Shown piece after piece: positions 17,136 to 24,802 of a stretch of DNA of 64,000 nucleotides. Position 1 is the first letter of the stretch. The number at the start of each line of letters is the position of its first letter. The translations under genes and the position numbers were made by a program. The notes under the pieces are model-generated. The model was not told where the DNA came from. It saw nothing but the letters and a program-made list of their open reading frames with translations, and made no database searches. Source of the stretch: Pseudomonas bijieensis. GTDB taxonomy: Bacteria > Pseudomonadota > Gammaproteobacteria > Pseudomonadales > Pseudomonadaceae. The DNA is taken from NCBI RefSeq assembly GCF_013347965.1, contig NZ_CP048810.1, forward strand, positions 4,153,501 through 4,217,500. The letters are read 5' to 3'.

Positions 17136-17435
17136 GAGATTTTTCAAACGAAACCCGCATCCCAACCGGTTCGAATAGGCCATTTATGCAGGCATAAGTG
17201 CCGTGAGCCGGCCATTTCAGCGTAGCTGCGCCTTCTCTCGCCAGCGGGGGCAACCAATAAAACGACTGCGAATCGAGACGTGTCCCGTGGGAGAAAACGC
17301 GCCGGCATTCTCCGATATACGGTCAGGGAAAGGGCAATAAATCGGCGGGAGGAGACAAAATGCCGCATCGCGCAGCAACCGGTGGCATCCAATCCATCAA
17401 CCGCTCTGGCACAGGTATTCTGCGTTATAAAGCGC

Positions 17436-17634
17436 TACGCAAGTTCGCCCAGCCGTAATGGCTTTGCGAACCTGCGTTGCAGCTTTTACCTGACCCGGCC
17501 CTTTCGCAGGCACTCCTTGTGCCCGTAGGTCACTCCGACTCTCATCAGTCAGAACGTCCCGGCCCCCTGGTCATGCACTGGCCCTCCTCGGGCCGTGCAG
17601 AAGGGAAAAGCAGGGCTGCTTTTCCCATTTTTCA
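17436..17634 (+). ncRNA. candidate small RNA with four stem-loops
   Basis: This is part of a 704-bp gap (16934-17637) without a convincing gene. On the plus strand four hairpins follow one another. H1 (17438-17476): CGCAAGTTCGC pairs with GCGAACCTGCG, with AGCC/GGCT inside. H2 (17509-17523): GGCAC-TCCTT-GTGCC. H3 (17574-17599): GCACtGGCCC-TCCTC-GGGCCGTGC. H4 (17605-17628): GGGAAAAGCAG/CTGCTTTTCCC, followed by ATTTTTC, which looks like an intrinsic terminator. TTATAA at 17424-17429 could be a -10 box, giving about 199 nt. Loops H2 and H3 expose UCCUU and UCCUC, complementary to ribosome binding sites. It is not a recognised tRNA, SRP, 6S, RNase P or tmRNA. Confidence 0.5.
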
Positions 17635-17637
17635 GAA

Positions 17638-18102
17638 TCAGTACCAGTTCGGATCTTTCTCGAGTTGTTCCATTAACAGTTTCTGCATACCTTCGTCGGG
17701 CTTGCCGAGGAAACGGTAGTCGGCATGCCGCGTCGGCGACTTGTCGGCCGGCAGCCCCGCAGGGACTTGTACCCACAAGGCGTAGGCTTCGTCCTTGTCG
17801 AAGCTGAAGGCGACGATCAGGCGCTGGCTGCGACACGTCGCCTGGGTTTCACACAGGGGTCCCACCAGATACTTGTCGCCATCTTCCTCGACAGCATTCA
17901 TCTGTTGCGAATCGCCTGACAGGTTCATCACCCATTCGGGCAGGCGTTCTTCTTTTTTCACGACGTGCTGCCAGGTCTCACGGTATTGCGGGTCTGACGC
18001 CAGCAACTCGTTGGCCCGCATCTGCCCGTCATTGGCAGCCATTGCCATGGCACTGCCGCCCAACAACAGGGCGGCGGCCAGTCCTTTAAAGGAAACGCTC
18101 AT
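17638..18102 (-). CDS. Ivy-family lysozyme inhibitor-like protein (PA5481 type)
   Basis: A 154-residue exported protein: signal peptide at residues 1-22 (LLLGGSAMAMA) followed by an Ivy-like domain. The family landmarks DPQYRETWQHVV, LPEWVM and CRSQRLIVAFSFDKDEAYALWV are visible. In canonical Ivy the inhibitory loop is CKPHDC; here the corresponding segment is CETQATC, one residue longer and without His-Asp. It therefore may not block c-type lysozyme and could instead act on a lytic transglycosylase or another wall enzyme. Its place beside DUF1328, algB and kinB matches PA5481 of P. aeruginosa. The DUF1328 gene ends 2 bp upstream, so the two are probably co-transcribed. Confidence 0.82.
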   Translation of the reverse strand: MSVSFKGLAAALLLGGSAMAMAANDGQMRANELLASDPQYRETWQHVVKKEERLPEWVMNLSGDSQQMNAVEEDGDKYLVGPLCETQATCRSQRLIVAFSFDKDEAYALWVQVPAGLPADKSPTRHADYRFLGKPDEGMQKLLMEQLEKDPNWY

Positions 18103-18104
18103 GG

Positions 18105-18290
<186 letters not shown>

Positions 18291-18349
18291 CTATTTAGTG
18301 AGGGTCTGGCGATGATGGTTCCGGCGCGATGGACGACCGGTCCATCGGG

Positions 18350-18637
18350 TTAAAACACCCAGCGCTCTTCACGTGGCATATCGACCACTGGCTGAGCCTG
18401 ATCGACATCCATCATGCGCATTGAAGCGGAGGCTTCCGCGACACTGCTGACGGCGCTGAAATGGGTTTGTGGGGCACGATGAATCGACGTCTGTGGCGCC
18501 TCTGGCTGTTGCCGCTCTTGCCAGAGCATCCATTGCTGGCCTATCACGAGGGTGACCAGCAATGCCAGGGCAGCCCATAAGCCTTGCTGAATGTGCAGAG
18601 AAGAAAATCGAAATTGGGCGGCACTTTGACGATTCAT
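18350..18637 (-). CDS. small predicted membrane protein, divergent from algB
   Basis: A 95-residue protein I do not recognise. A basic N-terminus is followed by a hydrophobic helix (QQGLWAALALLVTLVIGQQWMLW, about residues 18-40) and a polar, Ala/Ser/Gln-rich tail ending MPREERWVF. This predicts a single-pass protein with a periplasmic tail. GAGGAATTC precedes the ATG at 18637; the longer frame upstream lacks a good start. A clear -24/-12 promoter (18708-18724, minus strand) drives it and a 17-bp inverted repeat lies about 100 bp further upstream. Because the neighbour encodes AlgB, an NtrC-family activator, it is a candidate AlgB target. Confidence 0.7.
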   Translation of the reverse strand: MNRQSAAQFRFSSLHIQQGLWAALALLVTLVIGQQWMLWQERQQPEAPQTSIHRAPQTHFSAVSSVAEASASMRMMDVDQAQPVVDMPREERWVF

Positions 18638-18707
18638 CCTGGAATTCCTCCCCACCCGGGTGCGGTGATCTGGTTGAGGCGCTCTAAACGCCACGTTGAT
18701 CAGGACA

Positions 18708-18724
18708 TTGCAGTCGGCGTGCCA
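18708..18724 (-). promoter_or_regulatory. sigma-54 (-24/-12) promoter
   Basis: Minus-strand TGGCACGCCGACTGCAA has GG-N10-GC spacing and differs from TGGCACG-N4-TTGCA at one core base. It lies 70 bp upstream of the small membrane protein start at 18637. Confidence 0.7.
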
Positions 18725-18797
18725 GGATTTTTTATATAAAAAACTCTTTAAAATCATATATTTACAAAATAGTTATCGGAGGCGGGGAGCGCATCCT

Positions 18798-18835
18798 GCA
18801 CGATGGCCCGCGTGGCAGTCGTGCGTATTGCACGA
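18798..18835. promoter_or_regulatory. candidate enhancer for an NtrC-type activator
   Basis: TCGTGC-gtatt-GCACGA (18819-18835) is a perfect 17-bp inverted repeat, and a third half-site GCACGA lies at 18798-18803. The distance of about 75-125 bp upstream of the sigma-54 promoter at 18708-18724 is right for an activator site. AlgB is the obvious candidate protein; this is inference. Confidence 0.5.
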
Positions 18836-19075
18836 ATGAGGGAGAAAAGACGCTAGATTGTTTTTGAATTGCCCGTCAGACGTAGCTGTCGGAATGAGCA
18901 ATGCGAACCGTCCGAACCACACGAATCATAAAAAAAGGAACTCAAATCAGTCTTTTAGGAGTCAGACGTCCACAGGGGCATACTGCGTGGGTAATATCCC
19001 CTCAGAATCGACCATGCAACTTGCCCGATTTTTCTGACACTAATCATCATCATTCATTAAAGGAGCGTAGGAAAA

Positions 19076-20422
19076 ATGGAATCCGCCACTGAGCATCAAG
19101 GCCGCATTCTGCTGGTAGACGATGAGTCCGCCATCCTGCGTACGTTCCGATACTGCCTGGAAGACGAAGGCTACAGCGTTGCCACCGCCAACAGCGCCGC
19201 GCAAGCCGACGCTCTGCTGCAACGCCAGGTGTTCGACCTGTGTTTCCTCGACCTGCGCCTGGGCGAAGACAACGGCCTGGATGTGTTGGCGCAAATGCGT
19301 ATCCAGGCCCCCTGGATGCGCGTGGTCATCGTCACCGCCCACTCGGCGGTCGATACGGCAGTGGATGCGATCCAGGCCGGGGCCGCCGACTACCTGGTCA
19401 AGCCTTGCAGCCCCGATCAATTGCGCCTGGCGACCGCCAAGCAACTGGAAGTACGCCAGTTGTCGGCCAGGCTCGAAGCCCTTGAAGGGGAGGTGCGCAA
19501 GCCCAAGGACGGCCTCGACTCCCACAGCCCGGCGATGAAAGTCGTCCTGGAAACCGCACGCCAGGTTGCCAGCACCGATGCCAATATCCTGATCCTCGGC
19601 GAATCGGGCACCGGTAAAGGCGAATTGGCCAGGGCGATCCATGGCTGGAGCAAGCGCGCGAAAAAGTCCTGCGTCACCATCAACTGCCCGTCACTGACCG
19701 CCGAACTGATGGAAAGCGAACTGTTCGGCCATAGCCGCGGGGCCTTCACCGGTGCCAGCGAAAGTACGCTGGGGCGCGTCAATCAAGCCGACGGTGGTAC
19801 GCTGTTTCTCGACGAGATCGGCGATTTTCCACTGACATTGCAACCCAAGTTACTGCGTTTCATCCAGGACAAGGAATATGAGCGGGTAGGGGACCCCGTC
19901 ACCCGTCGTGCCGACGTGCGGATTCTCGCGGCGACCAACCTCAACCTCGAGGACATGGTGCGCGACGGGCGTTTTCGCGAAGACCTGCTGTATCGCTTGA
20001 ACGTCATTACCTTGCATCTACCGCCGCTGCGCGAGCGCGCCGAAGACATCCTGACGCTGGCCGACCGCTTCCTGGCCCGCTTCGTCAAGGAATACGCACG
20101 CCCGGCCCGGGGCTTCAGCGACGAAGCACGCGAAGCGCTGCTAGGCTATCGTTGGCCAGGCAACATCCGGGAACTACGTAACGTGGTCGAACGCGCCAGC
20201 ATCATCTGCCCCCAGGAAAAAGTCGAAATCAGTCACTTGGGCATGGCCGAGCAGCCAGTCAACAATGCGCCGCGCATCGGCGCCGCCCTGAGCCTGGACG
20301 AACTGGAAAAAGCCCACATCGGCGCGGTGCTGGCCACGGCCGACACCCTCGACCAGGCGGCCAAGACCCTGGGGATCGATGCTTCCACGCTGTATCGCAA
20401 ACGCAAGCAGTACAACTTGTGA
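19076..20422 (+). CDS. algB: sigma-54-dependent response regulator AlgB
   Basis: A 448-residue NtrC-family regulator. The receiver domain (residues 8-125) has phosphoacceptor Asp59 in LCFLDLRLG. The AAA+ domain has Walker A GESGTGKG, the sigma-54 contact loop GAFTGA and Walker [12 protein letters not shown]. The C-terminal Fis-type helix-turn-helix is [24 protein letters not shown]. In P. aeruginosa AlgB activates alginate genes and represses quorum-sensing outputs, and it is dephosphorylated by KinB. kinB follows 10 bp downstream. The gene order with the Ivy-like and DUF1328 genes matches the PA5481-PA5484 region. Assignment is firm. Confidence 0.96.
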   Translation: MESATEHQGRILLVDDESAILRTFRYCLEDEGYSVATANSAAQADALLQRQVFDLCFLDLRLGEDNGLDVLAQMRIQAPWMRVVIVTAHSAVDTAVDAIQAGAADYLVKPCSPDQLRLATAKQLEVRQLSARLEALEGEVRKPKDGLDSHSPAMKVVLETARQVASTDANILILGESGTGKGELARAIHGWSKRAKKSCVTINCPSLTAELMESELFGHSRGAFTGASESTLGRVNQADGGTLFLDEIGDFPLTLQPKLLRFIQDKEYERVGDPVTRRADVRILAATNLNLEDMVRDGRFREDLLYRLNVITLHLPPLRERAEDILTLADRFLARFVKEYARPARGFSDEAREALLGYRWPGNIRELRNVVERASIICPQEKVEISHLGMAEQPVNNAPRIGAALSLDELEKAHIGAVLATADTLDQAAKTLGIDASTLYRKRKQYNL

Positions 20423-20432
20423 GCAGCACCTC

Positions 20433-22223
20433 ATGAAACTGGCGATGAAGCTGCGCACACGACTGTTTCTCAGTATCTCGGCCCTGATCACGGTGGCCTT
20501 GCTGGGACTGGTGCTTGGCCTGGTCAGCGTGATGCAGATGGCCAACACCCAGGAACAATCGGTACGCGACAACTTCATCCTGCTGGACCTGGGCCTCAAG
20601 CTGCGCCAGACCCTGGGCGATCAGTTGATTATCATGCTCGACGACAAGCCCGACCTCGCGGCGCTGGAGGCATCCAAACAGCAATACCTGGCGTTGATCG
20701 ACGAGGGGATCGCCCACGAACGGGAACTGGATGAGTCGACGAACAGCTTCAGTAAGGCCAAGGCCGATTACATTGAGTTTCTCGAGGCCTTCACCGCATC
20801 TCGCCAGCAGCCGAGCCAGCTCTCGGGCATCAAGGACCTTACCGAAAAATTCAACGTACTGCGCAATGGGCTGATCGAGGGCTATCGCCAGGCCCTGACC
20901 AACATCAGTGAAACCCAGGACCGTGCCCGTGAACGGGCGCTGTGGATTTCCGGACTGCTGGGGCTGGTGGGGTTTGCGGTGCTGATCATCGGGTTTATCA
21001 CCGCCCATGGCATTGCCCGGCGTTTCGGCGCGCCGATCGAGGCGCTGGCGGCAGCGGCGGACGACATCGGCCAGGGCAATTTCGAGGTCACGCTGCCCAT
21101 ATCCTCCGCCGCCGAGTTGAACCTTTTGACCCGTCGTTTCGGGGTCATGGCCCAGGCCTTGCGCGAGCACCAGGCCACCAATGTCGATGAACTGCTCGCC
21201 GGCCAGCAACGCTTGCAAGCCGTGCTCGACAGCATCGATGACGGCTTGCTGATGATCGACCGCCAAGGCCGGCTGGAACACCTCAACCCGGTGGCCCAAC
21301 GGCAATTGGGTTGGGATGAGGCGCGCCTGGGCCAAGGACTCGGCGAGGCGCTGGGACGCCTTGAGCTGGATGAAGAGCTGCACCTGGTCCTGCGCGGCGG
21401 AAGCCTGGAGCGCGTGCCGGAGGACCTGAGCATCGAAGTCGATGGCGAGTCGCGGGTGCTGACTTACAGCCTCACGCCGGTCAGCCACACCCAGGGCCAC
21501 ATCCTCGGCGCGGTCATGGTGCTGCATGACGTGACCGAACAACGCGCCTTCGAACGGGTGCGCAGCGAGTTCGTCCTGCGTGCCTCCCATGAACTGCGCA
21601 CGCCAGTGACGGGCATGCACATGGCGTTCGGCCTGTTGCAGGAGCGCTTGCATTTTCCAGAGGAGTCACGCGAGGCGGACCTGCTCAACACCGTCACGGA
21701 AGAAATGCAGCGGCTGATGCAACTGATCAATGACCTGCTGAACTTCTCTCGCTACCAGAACGGCCTGCAAAAGCTGACCCTGGCGCCTTGCTCCATCGAC
21801 GATCTGCTGGAAGCCGCCCGGCTGCGCTTTACCGAACAGGCCCAAGCCAAGGGCATCGAGCTGCTCGTGGCGATCCAGGGCCCGCTCCCGCGACTGCATG
21901 CCGACGCCGCGCAACTGGATCGAGTGCTCGATAACCTGATCGACAACGCCATGCGCCACACCGCCGAAAACGGCCAGATTCGCTTGCAGGCCCGACGCCA
22001 TGGCGAGCGGGTGATCATCAGCGTCGAAGACAACGGTGAAGGCATTGCCTACGGCCAGCAAGGACGGATCTTCGAGCCTTTCGTCCAGGTCGGACGCAAG
22101 AAGGGTGGCGCGGGCCTCGGCCTGGCGCTGTGCAAGGAGATCGTCCAGCTCCACGGCGGACGCATGGGCGTTTATTCAAGGCCGGGGCAGGGCACGCAGT
22201 TCTACATGGCGCTGGCGGTCTGA
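20433..22223 (+). CDS. kinB: sensor histidine kinase/phosphatase KinB
   Basis: A 596-residue membrane kinase. It has a first transmembrane helix at about residues 10-34, a periplasmic helical sensor region (to about 168), and a second helix (LLGLVGFAVLIIGFITAHGIA). A HAMP domain, a PAS domain (VLDSIDDGLLMIDRQGRLEHL), a HisKA domain with His386 in RASHELRTP, and an ATPase domain with NLIDNAMRH and GAGLGLALCKEIV follow. It pairs with AlgB; in P. aeruginosa the phosphatase activity of KinB keeps AlgB inactive. The start at 20433 is 10 bp after the algB stop and gives the expected N-terminus. Confidence 0.96.
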   Translation: MKLAMKLRTRLFLSISALITVALLGLVLGLVSVMQMANTQEQSVRDNFILLDLGLKLRQTLGDQLIIMLDDKPDLAALEASKQQYLALIDEGIAHERELDESTNSFSKAKADYIEFLEAFTASRQQPSQLSGIKDLTEKFNVLRNGLIEGYRQALTNISETQDRARERALWISGLLGLVGFAVLIIGFITAHGIARRFGAPIEALAAAADDIGQGNFEVTLPISSAAELNLLTRRFGVMAQALREHQATNVDELLAGQQRLQAVLDSIDDGLLMIDRQGRLEHLNPVAQRQLGWDEARLGQGLGEALGRLELDEELHLVLRGGSLERVPEDLSIEVDGESRVLTYSLTPVSHTQGHILGAVMVLHDVTEQRAFERVRSEFVLRASHELRTPVTGMHMAFGLLQERLHFPEESREADLLNTVTEEMQRLMQLINDLLNFSRYQNGLQKLTLAPCSIDDLLEAARLRFTEQAQAKGIELLVAIQGPLPRLHADAAQLDRVLDNLIDNAMRHTAENGQIRLQARRHGERVIISVEDNGEGIAYGQQGRIFEPFVQVGRKKGGAGLGLALCKEIVQLHGGRMGVYSRPGQGTQFYMALAV

Positions 22224-22229
22224 GCAGAC

Positions 22230-23846
22230 TCAGGCTTCGTCATCGAAACGGCGCCCAAGCAGGCGGCGGCCACGGGTAATCAGTTCGATGAGCTGCACCG
22301 CACTGAGAGCATGGGCGAACAACCAGCCCTGACCGAACCTCACCCCTTCGCTGCTCAAGTAAGAGGCCTGGGCTTCATGCTCGATGCCTTCGGCGATCAC
22401 CTTGAGTTCCAGCGCATGGGCCATGCGAATGATGTGCGGAGCCACGCCGCTGCTGGCGGCATCGTGGCCCAAGGCATCGATGAAGGCCTTGTCGATTTTC
22501 AGGCAGTCCACCGGCAGGGTTTGCAGGTAGGCCAGGCTGCAATAACCGGTGCCGAAATCGTCGATCAACACCTGATGCCCGACATCGCGCAGCGATTGCA
22601 GGTTATCCCGGGCGACCAACACATCGATCAGCCCGCGCTCGGTCACTTCGAAGGCGATCTGATGGGCCGACACGCGATGCAGCGCCAGCAGGCGGGCGAT
22701 CACTTCGCCGATACGCGGCACCATCACATCGCAGGCCGCCAGATTCACCGAGATGTACAACTGCGGATTGGCCCGCAGCAACTGGCCCAATTGATCGAAC
22801 AGCCGCTGCAAGACGAAATCGGTGATCTGACGGATCTGTCCGGTGTTCTCGGCCATCGGGATAAACAAGTCCGGGCTGGTCAGGGTGCCGTCGGGTCGGC
22901 GCCAGCGCAGCAAGGCTTCGGCACCGACGCAATTGCGGCTGTTGAGGTCGAAAATCGGTTGGTAAAGCACCTGCAACTCACCGCGGCGAATGGCCCCGTG
23001 CAGTTCGGCATCCATGGATTGGCGCTGGCGCGCCAGCAGAAACACCTGAAAACCAATCCCCAGGCCCAACATCAGGCTGATGGGCAACATCCACCAGGCG
23101 TTGGCCGGAACCGTGAAACCGTTGCGCTGGGCAATCAATACCAGTTGATATTCCGGGCTGTCGGTGGGCATCCGATAGATCAGCCGGGTTTGCGTCGCTT
23201 GCAAGGCATTGTGGCTTTTGGGTGGCCAAGGCTCCGTGGGCGGCCAGTGTTGAGGGGGGCCCAACACGGGAATGGCTCGCTCGCCATGATCCAGGACCAC
23301 CAGCAGGCTGCTGCCCGGAGGCAGATCGACCACGTCGGCCAGATGCCCGCGGGAAGTGGCGACCCGAAAATTGCCGCGCCCCAGCATCAATGCCGCGCGG
23401 TCTTCGTTGGGTTCGGTGGTGGTATTGAGCCAGTAACTGTAGGTCGGACCCCGGAGATCGGGTGGGCGGGTCACCGACAATCCGCTCTGGCGCGGACGAT
23501 TGGAACAGACGCCGCTGCCATCGATATACACCGCCTCATAAACGAAACGGTAATTGAAACTGACCTCTCGCAAGGTCGCGATCATGTCATCGTCACACCC
23601 ACGCAACGGCTGGTTTTGCAGGTCGTCGAGGCTTTCGCGCAGTTGCCCGAAAAGCTGTTCCAGCCGTTGCAGAAAGCGCTCGCCCTGGGCATTCATCTGG
23701 TCGCTTTCGCGTTGCTGGATCTGTTGCATGACCACGAACAGACTTCCCGCCAGCAGCAGGACGGTACTCAGGGCAGCCGCTATCATCGCCAAAAAAAGCG
23801 GGCGATGGAGCCAGCTCTGCAGGGTTTCACGGGCAGCCGTCATCAT
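22230..23846 (-). CDS. EAL-domain c-di-GMP phosphodiesterase with CSS-motif sensor
   Basis: A 538-residue membrane protein. Two transmembrane helices (ALSTVLLLAGSLFVVM and WWMLPISLMLGLGIGFQVFLLA) flank a periplasmic domain. That domain carries the redox CSS-like motif as CSN in DGSGVCSNRPRQ and the partner cysteine in LRGCDDD. The cytosolic EAL domain is intact: GAEALLRW, NLAACD, EVTERGLI, DDFGTGYCS, LKIDKAF and EGIEHEAQ are all present. In the CSS family, disulfide state in the periplasm controls c-di-GMP hydrolysis. The start is uncertain among 23846, 23843 and an upstream TTG at 23867. Convergent with kinB, 6 bp apart. Confidence 0.9.
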   Translation of the reverse strand: MMTAARETLQSWLHRPLFLAMIAAALSTVLLLAGSLFVVMQQIQQRESDQMNAQGERFLQRLEQLFGQLRESLDDLQNQPLRGCDDDMIATLREVSFNYRFVYEAVYIDGSGVCSNRPRQSGLSVTRPPDLRGPTYSYWLNTTTEPNEDRAALMLGRGNFRVATSRGHLADVVDLPPGSSLLVVLDHGERAIPVLGPPQHWPPTEPWPPKSHNALQATQTRLIYRMPTDSPEYQLVLIAQRNGFTVPANAWWMLPISLMLGLGIGFQVFLLARQRQSMDAELHGAIRRGELQVLYQPIFDLNSRNCVGAEALLRWRRPDGTLTSPDLFIPMAENTGQIRQITDFVLQRLFDQLGQLLRANPQLYISVNLAACDVMVPRIGEVIARLLALHRVSAHQIAFEVTERGLIDVLVARDNLQSLRDVGHQVLIDDFGTGYCSLAYLQTLPVDCLKIDKAFIDALGHDAASSGVAPHIIRMAHALELKVIAEGIEHEAQASYLSSEGVRFGQGWLFAHALSAVQLIELITRGRRLLGRRFDDEA

Positions 23847-23918
23847 GGGTAATCCGAAAGTTACCAATGAGTTATAGCTTCTGATTTGGATTTGGCCCGA
23901 TTCGTCAGACGGGCGTCA

Positions 23919-24698
23919 TTATTTTGTCTGGTTGAGCACCTGCAGGATCGCCGCGCTTTGCGCGTCCGGCGTGCCATCGAAACGGGTGGGCCGATAATGC
24001 ATCTGGAAGGCGGCCAGCACATGGTGGGTGGCCACGTCCCATTCGCCGGTCTGCGGCGTCGGGTAACCCAGGCGGGCCAGCTCGGCCTGGAACCAACTGG
24101 CAGGCGGCAGCTGTGGCGCGAAGATGGCCTGCTGGCGAGCCACTGCCTGCTCGTCCGGCCAAACCCCCAAGCCGGCTTGCGCCAGGCGCTTCCAGGGAAA
24201 CAGCGGGCCGGGATCAAGCTTGCGCAGGGGCGCGATGTCGCTGTGGCCGATGATGCTGCGCGGGTTGATTCCGTTGCGCTGGATGATGTCCTTGAGCAAT
24301 ACGATCAAGGCCTGGACCTGGGCTTCGCTGTAGGGATACCAGAGGCGTCCGGTAGGCGTGTCGACGAAACCCGGATTGACGATTTCGATGCCGATGGAAC
24401 TGGAGTTGAGCCAGGTCCGGCCTTCCCACTCACTTTCCCCGGCGTGCCAGGCGCGTCGACTTTCATCCACCAGTTTGTAGACGGTCGCGCCTTTATCATC
24501 GCCGATCAGGTAATGGGCACTGACTTCGCCATGGGTCAGCAGGGCCAGTGAACGCTCCAGGGAAGCCGAGGTGTAATGCACCACCACGAATTGGATGCGG
24601 TTGTCATGGTTGACGGAAGGGTGACTGGTGTCGAGCCGCGGGCCGCTGGTGCAGCCGGCCAGGATAAATAAAGAAACAATGAGGGAAAGAAATTTCAT
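23919..24698 (-). CDS. ampDh2: N-acetylmuramoyl-L-alanine amidase, outer-membrane lipoprotein (AmpDh2-like)
   Basis: Zinc amidase that cleaves the lactyl-amide bond between MurNAc and the stem peptide. The 259-residue product has a lipobox ILAGC at about residue 16, then an amidase_2 domain with zinc ligands in VVVHYTSAS (His), RAWHAGESEW and IGHSDIAP. A C-terminal peptidoglycan-binding-like segment (QTGEWDVATHHVLAAFQMHYRPTRF, split here for reading) follows. The start at 24698 was chosen because it gives an immediate lipoprotein signal; an upstream ATG at 24710 is possible and no strong ribosome site distinguishes them. Position matches PA5485, the periplasm-facing AmpD paralogue that tempers AmpC beta-lactamase induction. 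Confidence 0.88.
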   Translation of the reverse strand: MKFLSLIVSLFILAGCTSGPRLDTSHPSVNHDNRIQFVVVHYTSASLERSLALLTHGEVSAHYLIGDDKGATVYKLVDESRRAWHAGESEWEGRTWLNSSSIGIEIVNPGFVDTPTGRLWYPYSEAQVQALIVLLKDIIQRNGINPRSIIGHSDIAPLRKLDPGPLFPWKRLAQAGLGVWPDEQAVARQQAIFAPQLPPASWFQAELARLGYPTPQTGEWDVATHHVLAAFQMHYRPTRFDGTPDAQSAAILQVLNQTK

Positions 24699-24802
24699 GG
24701 TGGAGGGCATTACGCGCTGGAAGTAATGCAACAGTGTAACGTATCGCCCCGCGATGATCCGATGCGCGCGCCGATATTAAACAAATTGGAACAATTAGCC
24801 TC

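Noticed and set aside
17401..17420. Sigma-54 promoter TGGCACAGGTATTCTGC near 17408
   Set aside because: The GG to GC spacing is 12 rather than 10, so it would not fit RpoN.
17144..17528. Two overlapping frames of about 82 codons in the gltP-ivy gap
   Set aside because: No ribosome site, no motif, and the right half overlaps the candidate structured RNA.
18328..18346. GATGGAC-N5-GTCCATC hairpin after the small membrane protein gene as a terminator
   Set aside because: A perfect stem, but no T-tract follows on either strand; left as an unassigned hairpin.
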